Part shown: positions 35,944-45,954 of the stretch, piece after piece
How the letters are laid out: each line of letters starts with the position of its first letter
Numbering within the stretch: position 1 is the first letter of the stretch
NCBI RefSeq assembly: GCF_020515625.1
Contig: NZ_JAIWPJ010000001.1
Coordinates: 1,364,001-1,428,000 of the forward strand
Source of the DNA: Natrinema amylolyticum
GTDB taxonomy: Archaea > Halobacteriota > Halobacteria > Halobacteriales > Natrialbaceae
DNA: 64,000 bases
Reading direction: 5' to 3'
Notes under the pieces: model-generated
What the model was told of the DNA's origin: nothing
Seen by the model: only the letters and a program-made list of their open reading frames with translations
Database searches by the model: none
Translations under genes and position numbers: made by a program

Positions 35944-37890
35944 TTACTGCAGGAAGTCGGGTTCGGTCCGCTGGTCCTCGATTTCGTCCTCGAGGTGTGC
36001 GCGGAACGCCTCGATCTCGACGTCGTACTCCTGGTCCTCGAAGCGGTCGCGGACCGAGATGTTGCCGTCCTCCTCCTCGTTGTCGCCGACGATGATCTGG
36101 TAGGGGACCCGGTCATCGTGGGCCGCGCGGATCTTCCGCTCGAGGGTCGAGTCGCGGCCGTCGACCTCGACGCGGAAGTCGTCGAACTCGTTTGCGACCC
36201 GATGGGCGTAGCCGAGGTTGTCGTCAGAGATGGGCAGCACGCGGACCTGCTCGGGCGCGAGCCAGAGCGGGAACCGGCCCTCGTAGTGCTCGATGAGCAT
36301 CATGAAGAAGCGCTCGTAGCTGCCGTAGAGCGCGCGGTGGATCATCACGGGCTGGTGCTCTTCGTTGTCCTCACCGACGTAGTTCAGGTCGAACCGGTCG
36401 GGCATGTTGAAGTCCAGTTGGACCGTCGGTCCGTCCCACGAGCGGCCGATGGCGTCCTCGAACGCGAAGTCGATCTTCGGCCCGTAGAAGGCACCGTCGC
36501 CCTCCTCGATCTCGTACTCGTGGCCGTGGGAGTCGAGGACGCTCTCGAGTTGCTCCTCGGCGCGTTCCCAGATCTCGTCGCTGCCGACCGACTTCTCGGG
36601 GCGCGTGGCCAGGGCCATCTCGTACTCGAGGTCGAACGTGTCGAGCACCTCGGTGATCATGTCCATGATCTGCTCGACCTCCGACTTGATCTGCTCGGGG
36701 CGGACGAACAGGTGGCCGTCGTCGATGGTGAACGCCCAGACCCGCGAGAGACCCGATAACTCCCCGCGCTGCTCCTTGCGGTAGACCTTCCCGTTTTCCG
36801 CATAGCGAATGGGGAGGTCGCGGTAGCTCCAGGACTGATCCTGGAAGATGGCCGCGTGGCCGGGACAGTTCATCGGCTTCAGGCCAAACTCGTCGTCGCC
36901 CACGTCGAAGATGAACATGTCGTCCTGATAGTTCTCGTAGTGACCCGACCGATGCCAGAGGTCCGTCTTGAAGACGTGGGGCGTCTCGACGTAGTCGTAG
37001 CCCGCGTCAGTATTGAGGTTCTCGACGAAGTCCTCGAGTTCCTTGAGGACGGTCTTCCCGGCGGGGTGATAGAGCGGCAGGCCCGGCCCCGTCACGTCCT
37101 GGATCGAGAAGAGGTCCATCTCGTTGCCGATCCGGCGGTGATCGCGCTTCTTGGCCTCCTGCTTGCGCTCGAGGAAGTCCTCGAGATCGCCCTCGTCTTC
37201 GAAGGCGGTGCCGTAGATGCGCGTCTGCATCGTGTTGTCCTCGTCGCCGCGCCAGTAGGCGCCGGCGATTTCCAACAGCTCGACGACGCCGATCTCGCCC
37301 GTCGAGTCGACGTGGGGGCCGGCACAGAGGTCCTCCCACTCGCCCTGCGTGTAGAAGGAGACGGTATCGTTCTCGTCGGCGAACTCCTCGAGCAACTCGA
37401 GCTTGTAGGGTTCGTCGGCCAGTCGCTCTCGCGCCGCCTCGATCGAGACGTCCTCTCGCTCGATCTCGTAGTCCTCGGCGATGATCTCCTCGATCTCGTC
37501 CTCGAGCTCGGCGAGGTCCTCCTCGTCGATCTCGAGGTTGTCGAAGTCGTAGTAGAAGCCCTCGTCCGTCGGCGGGCCGATCGCGAGGTCGACGTCGTCG
37601 TAGTGGCGCTCGACGGCCTGGGCGAGACAGTGGGCCGCGGAGTGGCGCATGACGTCGAGGTACTCTTCGGACTGGTCCGTGACGATCTCGAGTTCGGCGC
37701 CGTCGTAGACCGGCTCCTCCTTGGCGACGAGTTCGCCGTCGAGTTTGCCGGCGACCGTATCGCTCCCGAGACCGGGGCCGATCTCGTACGCGCAGTCCTC
37801 GACGGTCGCGTCGGCGTCGACTTCGAGTTCGGATCCGTCGGGCAGTACGACAGTTAACTGCTCCTGTGACTGGGAATCTGGTTCTGACAT
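35944..37890 (-). CDS. thrS: Threonyl-tRNA synthetase, bacterial-type architecture
   Basis: The 648-residue enzyme has an N-terminal TGS domain (residues about 12-75), the editing domain with [12 protein letters not shown] and a later HVDSTGEIG, then the class II core with [18 protein letters not shown] (motif 2) and [19 protein letters not shown] (motif 3). A C-terminal anticodon-binding domain ([17 protein letters not shown]) completes it. Presence of TGS and the long N2 editing domain is the bacterial-style architecture, which occurs in haloarchaea, rather than the archaeal DTD-like editing form. The ATG at 37890 starts the disordered leader. A dyad lies 80-135 bases upstream. Confidence 0.95.
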   Translation of the reverse strand: MSEPDSQSQEQLTVVLPDGSELEVDADATVEDCAYEIGPGLGSDTVAGKLDGELVAKEEPVYDGAELEIVTDQSEEYLDVMRHSAAHCLAQAVERHYDDVDLAIGPPTDEGFYYDFDNLEIDEEDLAELEDEIEEIIAEDYEIEREDVSIEAARERLADEPYKLELLEEFADENDTVSFYTQGEWEDLCAGPHVDSTGEIGVVELLEIAGAYWRGDEDNTMQTRIYGTAFEDEGDLEDFLERKQEAKKRDHRRIGNEMDLFSIQDVTGPGLPLYHPAGKTVLKELEDFVENLNTDAGYDYVETPHVFKTDLWHRSGHYENYQDDMFIFDVGDDEFGLKPMNCPGHAAIFQDQSWSYRDLPIRYAENGKVYRKEQRGELSGLSRVWAFTIDDGHLFVRPEQIKSEVEQIMDMITEVLDTFDLEYEMALATRPEKSVGSDEIWERAEEQLESVLDSHGHEYEIEEGDGAFYGPKIDFAFEDAIGRSWDGPTVQLDFNMPDRFDLNYVGEDNEEHQPVMIHRALYGSYERFFMMLIEHYEGRFPLWLAPEQVRVLPISDDNLGYAHRVANEFDDFRVEVDGRDSTLERKIRAAHDDRVPYQIIVGDNEEEDGNISVRDRFEDQEYDVEIEAFRAHLEDEIEDQRTEPDFLQ

Positions 37891-37971
37891 GGGTGTGACT
37901 GTGGTGAAAATCCCGGTGGCGTGTCCGCGCCGCGTCCCGCACACTGGCCGACTCGTGTCGACACAATACGC

Positions 37972-38023
37972 GGTAGGTGGGAATTAGAAACGGGCAAACG
38001 GCCCTGTAAAGCGGACACCTACC
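37972..38023 (-). promoter_or_regulatory. Dyad upstream of thrS
   Basis: GGTAGGTG (37972-37979) and its exact complement CACCTACC (38016-38023) flank a 36-base, AT-richer stretch about 85-130 bases before thrS. It may be an operator pair or a stem in the leader. No other feature is seen in the rest of the 288-base gap. Confidence 0.35.
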
Positions 38024-38178
38024 ATCGTAGCTACGGGTACTTTCGAGTGGGATAAAAGCATTGTGATGGGGGCCGGCGAGGGAGGACGGCGTCGCTCGAG
38101 CGGACGACCGGAGACGGACCGCTGCGACGAGTCCAGACGCTCATTGCGCGGTCGACCCGAGGACGGTGAGCGCTCCCG

Positions 38179-38616
38179 TCAGTCGTGGGGGAACGCTGAC
38201 TGCGAGAGGCTATTCGGCTCCTCACCGACGATCAGGTAATCGAACTCCGCTGGCGCTCGTTCCCGCTGCCCGTCTACCAGTTCGAGAAGGGGTCGCACGT
38301 CATCGAATCGCGGCCCCTTCGTGACGACGTGATCCTCTCGATCCCACTCGATGAAGCCGTACTCGGCCAGTTTCGGGAGGTGAACGTGGTGTTTCTCGAG
38401 CAATTTCTCGTCCGCTCCCGAAATCGAGCGCGAGTTCGAGAGGGTCTTCCGGAGGAGTTCGCCGTCGGCGTCCGCGACCGCTCGAGAAATGCCGGTCAGT
38501 TTTTCGATGTCCCGCCGATCGCGGGTCAGTAACTCGACCAGTAACCGTCGGCGATACCGAGCCGCTAACGCGTCGAATATCTCGTCGTCGTCGATGATCT
38601 CACCCGTATCGACCAT
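38179..38616 (-). CDS. Winged-helix-like regulator (DUF7344 type)
   Basis: This 145-residue protein contains EIFDALAARYRRRLLVELLTR and EKHHVHLPKLAEYGFIEWDRED, the third member of this regulator family in the window. A helical insertion (RKTLSNSRSISGADEKLLE) separates the two conserved blocks. Targets are unknown; its upstream gap faces pyrE in the same orientation. Confidence 0.75.
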   Translation of the reverse strand: MVDTGEIIDDDEIFDALAARYRRRLLVELLTRDRRDIEKLTGISRAVADADGELLRKTLSNSRSISGADEKLLEKHHVHLPKLAEYGFIEWDREDHVVTKGPRFDDVRPLLELVDGQRERAPAEFDYLIVGEEPNSLSQSAFPHD

Positions 38617-38793
38617 GAACTGTTCCTCTCGGTTCCCACGTACGGGCTACTGTCTGTTAAAGCGCGAATATTTTCACACGGCGCTGCTGTTTTGATTAAC
38701 TGAGAGACAGTCGGGCTATCGGTACCGATACCGCCGACGGACTCTCGAAACGGTTCGGCGACTCCGTCGATGGCGGTCGCTCGAGACCGGTCG

Positions 38794-39318
38794 TTACCGG
38801 TTCTCGAGCAGTTCGCTCGCGGTCACCAGCGATTCCATCTCGACGCCGGCGTCTTCGACGGTCTCGCGACCGCCCTCCTCGCGGTCGACGACGACCAGGG
38901 CCCGCTCGACGGTCGCGCCCGCCTCCCGGAGCGCCTCGACGGCCTCGACGAGGCTCGTTCCCGTGGTCACGATGTCCTCGACGACGACGACCTCCTCGCC
39001 GTCCTCGAGTCGGCCCTCGATCAGGTTCCCGGTGCCGTACTCCTTGCGTTGCTTGCGCGCGATGACGTAGGGGACGCCGGCCGCGACGCTGGTCGCGGCA
39101 GCGAGCGGTACGCCACCCAACGCGACGCCGCCGAGTTTGTCGTCGGGCGCGAGTCGCTCGGCGAAGGCCTCGGCGATGGACTCGAGGCAGTCGGGGTCGG
39201 TCTCGAAGAGGTACTTGTCGACGTAGTACTCGCTGGTGCCGCCGTGGGAGAGTTCGAACTCGCCGAACTTCACGGCCTCCGCGTCGCGGAGGGCGTCGAT
39301 GAGGTCCTGATTCGTCAT
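38794..39318 (-). CDS. pyrE: Orotate phosphoribosyltransferase
   Basis: The 174-residue enzyme has [21 protein letters not shown], the mobile loop [16 protein letters not shown] and the PRPP motif [13 protein letters not shown]. It adds ribose-5-phosphate from PRPP to orotate to give OMP in pyrimidine synthesis. Length and motifs match archaeal PyrE. The start at 39318 is preceded by only 172 bases shared with a divergent hydrolase gene. Confidence 0.95.
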   Translation of the reverse strand: MTNQDLIDALRDAEAVKFGEFELSHGGTSEYYVDKYLFETDPDCLESIAEAFAERLAPDDKLGGVALGGVPLAAATSVAAGVPYVIARKQRKEYGTGNLIEGRLEDGEEVVVVEDIVTTGTSLVEAVEALREAGATVERALVVVDREEGGRETVEDAGVEMESLVTASELLENR

Positions 39319-39490
39319 TGCTCGACAAGGCGCGCCGGACCGAAATAAGCGGTGTGGAACGGGACGCCGACGCGAGCGGAACGGGAGAACGCGCTCGCTC
39401 CGCGAGCGGTCGCCGGATCGGCGTTTGGGCCGTCGCGCGCCACTTCCGCTGCAGGTAGCTTTTTGGCTCCGCCGGTAAGTGTGTCGTATA

Positions 39491-40450
39491 ATGACACTGT
39501 CCAGTGCGGACGAGCCCCATCCGGACGTGCAGGCGTTTCTCGAACTCTACGAATCGCTCGACACCCCGTCGTTCGACGAGGTCTCGGCCCAAGAGGCCCG
39601 CGAGATGTTCGACGAGATGCGGGTCACCGAGGAGCCCGACATCGAACTCGAGTCCGTCGAGGATCGAACGATCGACGGCCCCCGCGGCGACCTGCCGATC
39701 CGGATCTACGACCCCGGCACCGAGGGGGAGGACCGGCCGCTGCTCCTGTACTTCCACGGCGGCGGCTGGGTCATCGGCAATATCGACACCCACGACGGGG
39801 CCTGCCGCAAGCTCGCCGCCGACTCCGGCTATCCCGTCGTCAGCGTCGATTACGGACTCGCGCCCGAACACCCCTTCCCCGAGGGACTGCAGGACTGTTA
39901 CGCCGCGCTCGAGTGGGCAGCCGACGCGGCCGACGAACTGAACGCCGATCCGGAGAGGCTCGTCGTGGCGGGCGACAGCGCCGGCGGCAACCTCGCGGCG
40001 GGCCTGTCGCTGCTCGTCCGGGACACGGGCGGGCCAGAGATCGCCTATCAACTGCTGATCTACCCCAGCACGGGGAAGGTGACCGAGACTGAGGCCTACG
40101 AGGAGAACGGCGAGGACTACTTCCTCACGAAAGACGATATGGCGTGGTTCCGCGGCCACCTCTTCGAGAGCGAGATCGATCAGGGGAACATCTACGCCAT
40201 GCCTCAGCTCGCACACGACCTCTCGGAGCTGCCGCCGGCGACGGTCATCACCGCCGGCTTCGACCCGCTCCGAGACGACGGGGCGAACCTCGTCGAGCGA
40301 CTCGAGGACGAGGGCGTCCCCGTCGCACACCACCACTACGACGACGTGATCCACGGGTTCTTCAACATGATCTCCGAGCCGGTGAATCTGGATCGGGCCC
40401 ACGAGGCTTACGACGACGCCGTCGCCGATCTGCACGCGGCGTTCGAATAG
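39491..40450 (+). CDS. Hormone-sensitive-lipase-type alpha/beta hydrolase
   Basis: The 319-residue protein has the oxyanion motif [10 protein letters not shown], the nucleophile GDSAGGNLA, an acid residue in [10 protein letters not shown] and the late histidine VIHGFFNM, a complete triad of the HSL/acetyl-esterase family. It should cleave short-chain esters or N-acyl groups. The ATG at 39491 lies four codons inside the open frame, just after a TATA-like gtataatg. No pathway partner is adjacent. Confidence 0.88.
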   Translation: MTLSSADEPHPDVQAFLELYESLDTPSFDEVSAQEAREMFDEMRVTEEPDIELESVEDRTIDGPRGDLPIRIYDPGTEGEDRPLLLYFHGGGWVIGNIDTHDGACRKLAADSGYPVVSVDYGLAPEHPFPEGLQDCYAALEWAADAADELNADPERLVVAGDSAGGNLAAGLSLLVRDTGGPEIAYQLLIYPSTGKVTETEAYEENGEDYFLTKDDMAWFRGHLFESEIDQGNIYAMPQLAHDLSELPPATVITAGFDPLRDDGANLVERLEDEGVPVAHHHYDDVIHGFFNMISEPVNLDRAHEAYDDAVADLHAAFE

Positions 40451-40630
40451 TAGCCACTGACAGTCATTGCACATCTGATCGCACGACAGCGTTGCAATCA
40501 GTATGTAAATCGTTTCAGCGGCTACTCGAGGCGTCGCGGTCCGTCGAATCGCTCTCGTTCGGTCCGTCTCGAGAACGGATAAATCAGTCGGATTGCCGAC
40601 TCGATTCGGAGAAACGCGACCGAGCGACGG

Positions 40631-41176
40631 TTACCACGGCTCGTTCTTCAGCCCGAGTTTGTACGCGATCACGTTCGTCGTCACGTGGAGGATCGGCGTC
40701 AGCACGACGACGACGAAGAGGACCTCGAGCGTGAACCACTCGCGGAACCACTCGAAATCCAGCAGGGCGACCAGCGGCAGCGAGACGACGACGAAGTCCA
40801 GTTGGTCGAGGCCGGGGAACATCGCCCCGCGCTGGCGGCCGCTTCGGCGTTTGAGAAACGACGCGAGGATGTCGCCGAGCATCGCGCCGCCGGCGAGGCC
40901 GAGTGCGGCCCGCGGCGTGAACGCGGGGATGGCGAAGCCGAGCGCGTCGCTGACGGTCGGCTCGAGGAGAGTGAGGACGGCCGCGAGCGCGAGGCCCGCC
41001 GCGATGCCCATCGCTGTGCCGCGCCAGGTCTTCCCGTCGCCCAGCACGCGCTTGTCTCCCCACGTCCGGCCGCCGTCGATGGGACGGCCGCCGCCGGCCA
41101 GCACCGCGGCGTTGTTAGGGACGTAGGCGGGCAACATCGCCCAGAACGCGATCACGATAGTCTCGAGGATTGCCAT
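40631..41176 (-). CDS. carS: CDP-archaeol synthase
   Basis: The 181-residue integral membrane enzyme has about five helices and the family signatures LPAYVPNNAAVLAGGGRPIDGG, DGKTWRG and GDILASFLKRRSGRQRG. It transfers CMP from CTP to digeranylgeranylglyceryl phosphate, giving the activated lipid used by archaetidylserine and archaetidylinositol synthases. The decarboxylase at 2879 acts later in the same route. The ATG at 41176 directly precedes the first helix; the longer frame is arginine-rich. Confidence 0.95.
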   Translation of the reverse strand: MAILETIVIAFWAMLPAYVPNNAAVLAGGGRPIDGGRTWGDKRVLGDGKTWRGTAMGIAAGLALAAVLTLLEPTVSDALGFAIPAFTPRAALGLAGGAMLGDILASFLKRRSGRQRGAMFPGLDQLDFVVVSLPLVALLDFEWFREWFTLEVLFVVVVLTPILHVTTNVIAYKLGLKNEPW

Positions 41177-41386
41177 ATCGGCCGGGACGAACCGGCGTGT
41201 CTTAACGGGCGGTGGTTCGCCGGAGGCGACTCGCGGGCGCTCGAGGCGTCCGCGTTCGGCCCTGCGCTGGGGCTGCCTCGCTCGTCGTCGACTCGACCTG
41301 CGCATTCATAAACAGTATCTGTAGACAATATACACGAAAAACTTTTAGCACTCCTGATCGATGCTCATCGTAGGACTCCTGTTATC

Positions 41387-42568
41387 ATGCCACGAGAGCA
41401 GATCTTCGACGAGGCCGAGTACGAGCGGCGGGTCGCTCGGACGAAAGCGCGACTGCGCGAGGATGACCTCGACGCCATCGTCGTCGCCGATCCGGCGAAC
41501 ATGAACTACCTGACGGGGTACGACGGCTGGTCGTTTTACGTCCATCAGGCCGTCGTGGTCACCTCCGACCGGGACGAACCCGTCTGGATCGGTCGCGACA
41601 TGGACGGCGGCGGTGCGCGGGCGACGACCCATCTCTCCGACGACAGCATCCGCGCCTACAGCGACGACCACGTCCACTCCCCCCACGACCTCCACCCGAT
41701 GGACTACGTGGCGGGCGTCCTCGAGGAACTCGAGGTCGCGGACGGCCGGATCGGCCTCGAGATGGACGCCGCCTACTTCACCGCGAAATCGTACACGCGC
41801 CTCCAGCAAAACCTTCCAGAGGCCGAGTTCGAGGACGCGACGCTGCTGGTGGGCTGGGTCCGGATCAAGAAGTCCAAGCAGGAACTCGAGTACATGCGCG
41901 AGGCCGCGCGCATCTCCGAGAACGCGATGCGGGCCGGACTGGACACCATCGAGGAGGGGGTTCCGGAGTACGAGGCTGCGGCCGCGATCTACGAACAACT
42001 GATCACCGGGACCGAGGAGTACGGCGGTGACTACCCCTCGATCGTCCCGCTGATGCCGTCCGGCGACCACACCGGCACCCCGCACCTGACGTGGACCGAC
42101 CGCGAGTTCGAAGACGGCGATCCGGTCATCATCGAACTCTCGGGCTGTCGCCACCGATATCACTCTCCACTGGCCCGGACGACGTTCGTCGGCGACCCGC
42201 CCGCGGAACTCCGGGAGACCGCCGAGATCGTCGTCGAGGGGCTCGAGGCGGCGCTCGACGCCGCCGAACCCGGCGTCACCTGCGAATCCGTCGAGAAGGC
42301 GTGGCGCGATACGATCGCGCAGTACGGCCTCGAGAAGGAGGACCGCATCGGCTACTCGATGGGGCTGGGCTACCCGCCGGACTGGGGCGAGCACACCGCG
42401 AGCATCCGTCCCGGCGACGAGACGGTGCTCGAGGAAGACATGACGTTCCACATGATCCCGGGCATCTGGACCGACGAGATCGGCATGGAGATCAGCGAGA
42501 CGTTCCGCGTCACGAGCGACGGCGCGGAGACGCTGGCCGACTTCCCGCGGGAACTGTTCACGACGTAG
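41387..42568 (+). CDS. doeA: Ectoine hydrolase (DoeA/EutD, M24 family)
   Basis: The 393-residue protein has the creatinase-like N-domain ([20 protein letters not shown]) and the pita-bread C-domain, but the usual metal ligands are lost: IIELSG replaces the first Asp, HSPLART the second, [12 protein letters not shown] the His region and FHMIPGIW the first Glu. That pattern is known from ectoine hydrolases, where a glutamate (here Glu250 by position) acts as nucleophile without metal. The enzyme opens the ectoine ring to N-acetyl-diaminobutyrate. Length matches DoeA. A DoeB-like gene and a diaminobutyrate-type aminotransferase lie in the same 22 kb. An M24 dipeptidase is the alternative. Confidence 0.82.
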   Translation: MPREQIFDEAEYERRVARTKARLREDDLDAIVVADPANMNYLTGYDGWSFYVHQAVVVTSDRDEPVWIGRDMDGGGARATTHLSDDSIRAYSDDHVHSPHDLHPMDYVAGVLEELEVADGRIGLEMDAAYFTAKSYTRLQQNLPEAEFEDATLLVGWVRIKKSKQELEYMREAARISENAMRAGLDTIEEGVPEYEAAAAIYEQLITGTEEYGGDYPSIVPLMPSGDHTGTPHLTWTDREFEDGDPVIIELSGCRHRYHSPLARTTFVGDPPAELRETAEIVVEGLEAALDAAEPGVTCESVEKAWRDTIAQYGLEKEDRIGYSMGLGYPPDWGEHTASIRPGDETVLEEDMTFHMIPGIWTDEIGMEISETFRVTSDGAETLADFPRELFTT

Positions 42569-42627
42569 TTCGGACCGACCCGTCCATAGCACGGCCGCCA
42601 TACTACTGCCGCCGACACCACCACCAT

Positions 42628-43917
42628 ATGATGACCACACCACCATCCACAACGGAGAGCGAACCGGCGGACGAACCCGACTCCGCGCTGGTCACCGCCC
42701 GCCGCCAGTTAGAACGAGCCGCGACCCACGTCGACGTCGATCCCGGCGTGATCGAACGGCTGAAACATCCGACGCGGGTCCAGCAGGTATCGGTCCCCCT
42801 CGAGCGCGAGGACGGCTCAGTCGAGGTCTTTACGGGATACCGGGCCCAGCACGACGACGTTCGGGGCCCCTACAAGGGCGGTCTGCGCTACCACCCTGAA
42901 GTCAGCGCCGAGGAGTGTACCGGCCTCTCGATGTGGATGACGTGGAAGTGTGCGGTGATGGACCTCCCCTTCGGCGGCGGCAAGGGCGGGATCGCCGTCG
43001 ATCCGAAGTCACTGACCGAGGACGAGACCGAGCGGCTCACCCGCCGGTTCGCCGAGGAACTGCGCGACGCGGTCGGCCCGACGAAGGACGTTCCCGCGCC
43101 CGACATGGGCACCGACGCCCAGACGATGGCCTGGTTCATGGACGCCTTCTCGATGCAACAGGGCGAGACGATCCCCGGTGTCGTCACCGGCAAGCCGCCG
43201 GTCATCGGCGGCTCCTACGGCCGCGAGGAGGCCCCCGGACGCTCGACCGCGATCGCCGCGCGCGAGGCCATCCAGTACGACGGCCGCGAGGTCTCGGAGA
43301 CAACCGTCGCCGTCCAGGGCTTCGGCAGCGTCGGTGCGAACGCCGCCCGCCTGCTCGAGGACTGGGGCGCGACCGTCGTCGCCGTCTCGGACGTCAACGG
43401 CGCGATCTACGATCCCGACGGCCTCGACACGCACGCGATTCCGACCCACGAGGAAGAGCCCGAAGCGGTGCTCGAACACCAGGCCCCGGAGACGCTGTCC
43501 AACGAGGCGATCCTCGAACTCGACGTCGACGTGGTGATCCCCGCGGCCGTCGGCAACGTCATCACCGCGGACAACGCCGACGCGATCGACGCCGACATCG
43601 TCGTCGAAGGCGCGAACGGCCCGACGACGTTCGCCGCCGACACCATCTTGGAGGAGCGGGGCGTGACGGTGATTCCCGACATCCTCGCGAACGCCGGCGG
43701 CGTCACCGTCTCCTACTTCGAGTGGCTTCAGGACATCAACCGCCGCCAGTGGTCCCTCGAGCGCGTCAACGAGGAACTCGAGGAACAGATGCTCGAGGCG
43801 TGGGACGACGTCCGCGCGGAGGTCGACGCCGAGGGACTGACGTGGCGCGACGCCGCCTACGTGGTCGCGCTGTCTCGGATCGCGGAGGCGAAGGAGACGC
43901 GCGGGCTCTGGCCGTAG
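42628..43917 (+). CDS. gdhA: Glutamate dehydrogenase (Glu/Leu/Phe/Val family)
   Basis: The 429-residue enzyme has [12 protein letters not shown], the catalytic lysine region [28 protein letters not shown] and the Rossmann motif [15 protein letters not shown]. It interconverts glutamate with 2-oxoglutarate and ammonia. In this setting it can regenerate 2-oxoglutarate consumed by the two aminotransferases further along. Two adjacent ATGs (42628, 42631) could serve. It begins 59 bases after doeA on the same strand, so co-transcription is possible. Confidence 0.92.
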   Translation: MMTTPPSTTESEPADEPDSALVTARRQLERAATHVDVDPGVIERLKHPTRVQQVSVPLEREDGSVEVFTGYRAQHDDVRGPYKGGLRYHPEVSAEECTGLSMWMTWKCAVMDLPFGGGKGGIAVDPKSLTEDETERLTRRFAEELRDAVGPTKDVPAPDMGTDAQTMAWFMDAFSMQQGETIPGVVTGKPPVIGGSYGREEAPGRSTAIAAREAIQYDGREVSETTVAVQGFGSVGANAARLLEDWGATVVAVSDVNGAIYDPDGLDTHAIPTHEEEPEAVLEHQAPETLSNEAILELDVDVVIPAAVGNVITADNADAIDADIVVEGANGPTTFAADTILEERGVTVIPDILANAGGVTVSYFEWLQDINRRQWSLERVNEELEEQMLEAWDDVRAEVDAEGLTWRDAAYVVALSRIAEAKETRGLWP

Positions 43918-43987
43918 CCGGTTCCGGCCAACGCGAGACGATCCGACCGATTTCTCGACGGATGCGAGCGGGCGAAGGAAAGGGCTC

Positions 43988-44683
43988 ATGATCCAGCAGT
44001 CGTATGATCCGATAATGGCGCCGTGGAAGCGGATCTTCGCGAGCGGGCTGATTCTCATCGGGCCGATACTCGTCACGCTGTACGTCATCTACCGCGCCTA
44101 CGCGATCGTGACCGGCGTCACGCCGGCGGTCGTGCTCGAGCCCGAGATGCTGACCGGCTACATCGGTCACGAGCCGACTCGCGTTCTCATCGTCCGCGCC
44201 CTCCAGATCGCCGTCTCACTGAGCACCTTTCTGCTGGTGACGATCGCGATCGGGGTCCTGACCCGAACGACGATCGGCGAACTCTTCGCGCGAAGTATCG
44301 ACGGTATCGCGAACCGCGTTCCGGGGCTTCGCGTCGTCTACAACGCGTCGAAGATCGCCGCCGAAACGACGATCGGCGAGGACCAGGCGCTGCAGGAATC
44401 GGTCAGCGTCGAGAGCTGGGACGGCACGCAGATGCCGGCCTTCAAGACCGGACACACGACCAACGACGGCCGCGTGGTGCTCTTCATTCCGACGGCACCG
44501 AACGTCTCCTCGGGGTTCGTCGTCGAAGCCGAGGCGGACCGGATCACCGAAACGGACGAGAGCGTCGAAGAGACGCTCGCTCGAGTCCTGAGCGGCGGGT
44601 TCGGTGAGTCGAAACATCCCCAGAAGACGGGTCCGACTGACCCGATCGACGCATCCGGCGATCGTTCGACCGACGACGAGTGA
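43988..44683 (+). CDS. DUF502 family membrane protein
   Basis: The 231-residue protein has two membrane helices (IFASGLILIGPILVTLYVIYRAY and LQIAVSLSTFLLVTIAIGVL) and the DUF502 core with RVPGLRVVYNASKI and VVLFIPTAPNVSSGFV. Function of the family is unknown. An alternative start nine codons downstream (MAPWKRIF) is equally plausible. It follows glutamate dehydrogenase by 70 bases. Confidence 0.85.
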   Translation: MIQQSYDPIMAPWKRIFASGLILIGPILVTLYVIYRAYAIVTGVTPAVVLEPEMLTGYIGHEPTRVLIVRALQIAVSLSTFLLVTIAIGVLTRTTIGELFARSIDGIANRVPGLRVVYNASKIAAETTIGEDQALQESVSVESWDGTQMPAFKTGHTTNDGRVVLFIPTAPNVSSGFVVEAEADRITETDESVEETLARVLSGGFGESKHPQKTGPTDPIDASGDRSTDDE

Positions 44684-44831
44684 TGGGGTCGCAGACTATC
44701 GCGAGGGTGCAGCGGTCCGACGGGCGTTACTCGTCGGCGCTCGCGTCGGTCGCGTAGAGTCGCCGGTCGTCGTACTCGGCGCGCGGGTCCACGGCGGGAC
44801 GGTCGTCGAACGCGAGTCGTCCGTCGCCAGC

Positions 44832-45827
44832 TCAGGTGTGGCTCGAGTCGGATCCGGGCCGGTAGACGGCGTTTTCGATCTCGTCACCCGACTCGAGCGC
44901 CGCGACGTTGCGCGCGACGATGTCGGCCAGTCGTTCCCAGTGTTTCGGCGTGTGACCGCCGGTGTGGGGCGTGAGCAGACAGTTCTCGAGGTCCCAGAGT
45001 TCGTGATCGCTCGGCAGCGGTTCGGGGTCGGTGACGTCGAGTGCGGCCCCGCGGATGCCCTCGAACTGCAGCGCCGAGACGAGCGCATCGGTGTCGACGA
45101 TACCGCCGCGGGCCACGTTGACGACGACCGCGTTCGGTGGGAGCGTCGCCAGTTCGTCCTCGCCCACGAGCCCGCGCGTCAGGTCGTTGAGCGGGCACGC
45201 GAGGACGACGTAGTCGCTCCGCGAAAAGGCCTCGTGGATATCGTCCTCGTCGAAGCCGAGCACCTCGTCGGTCGGGCCGCCCTTCTCCGGCGTATAGCGG
45301 ACCCCGATCGTCTCGACCTCGAACCCCTCGAGGCGCTTTACGACCGCCTGGCCGATCGAGCCGAGGCCGACGACCGTGACGGTGCTGTCGGTGAACTCGT
45401 GCGACTGGAAGTGTCGCCACTCGCCGTTCTCCTTGCGCCGCCAGCCCTCGTGAAGCCGGCGCGCGAAGACGAGCATGTTGCCGATCGTCTGTTCGGCGAT
45501 GCCGGGAGCGTGGATGCCGCCCGCGTTCGTCACCGTGACGCCGTGCTCCGCGAGGGCGTCCATCGGCACGTGGTCGGTGCCGGCGAAGGTACACGCGAAC
45601 AGCTCGAGTCGGTCGGCGCGCTCGAGGAGGTCCGCATCGATCGTGATACCGGTGGCGACCCGCGCTTTCGGCACGAGTTCGCGCTCTGCGCTCGGCGTCC
45701 GCGCGAGCGCGACGGTGTGATCGGGCAGCCGCTCGCGCAGCGTTTCGGCGTACGACTCCATCGACAGCCCTTCCGTCCCCTCTCGGAGGACGACGACGTC
45801 CGGATCCGTCTCTGAATGTGCACTCAT
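44832..45827 (-). CDS. D-2-hydroxyacid dehydrogenase
   Basis: The 331-residue NAD(P)-dependent enzyme has the dinucleotide motif VVGLGSIGQAVVKRL, catalytic arginine in VNVARGGIVD, glutamate in DVTDPEPLP and histidine in LTPHTGGH. It reduces a 2-oxoacid or oxidises a D-hydroxyacid; the substrate is unknown. It is divergent from the M20 amidohydrolase and shares its 127-base promoter region, so the two may be co-regulated. It could act on an oxoacid formed by the dehydratase downstream of that hydrolase. Confidence 0.88.
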   Translation of the reverse strand: MSAHSETDPDVVVLREGTEGLSMESYAETLRERLPDHTVALARTPSAERELVPKARVATGITIDADLLERADRLELFACTFAGTDHVPMDALAEHGVTVTNAGGIHAPGIAEQTIGNMLVFARRLHEGWRRKENGEWRHFQSHEFTDSTVTVVGLGSIGQAVVKRLEGFEVETIGVRYTPEKGGPTDEVLGFDEDDIHEAFSRSDYVVLACPLNDLTRGLVGEDELATLPPNAVVVNVARGGIVDTDALVSALQFEGIRGAALDVTDPEPLPSDHELWDLENCLLTPHTGGHTPKHWERLADIVARNVAALESGDEIENAVYRPGSDSSHT

Positions 45828-45897
45828 GGGAGAGTCTCTGCGTCGGAGTGACGCGTTGCCCTACGATTGTCACCGGCCTCCTTATCCTTTTTGTGTA

Positions 45898-45927
45898 ACC
45901 GGTGTAAACACTGGTTGTGTATAATTA
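45898..45927 (+). promoter_or_regulatory. Operator-like dyad and TATA box of the amidohydrolase unit
   Basis: ACCGGTGT-aa-ACACTGGT (45898-45915) is a near-perfect dyad with one mismatch. It directly precedes a TATA-like gtataatta (45919-45927) that lies about 30 bases before the ATG at 45955, so the mRNA is probably leaderless. The site lies in a divergent promoter region and could be bound by a regulator not in the window. Confidence 0.5.
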
Positions 45928-45954
45928 AGTCGCTGGGGCGCGTCAGTGACTCGC

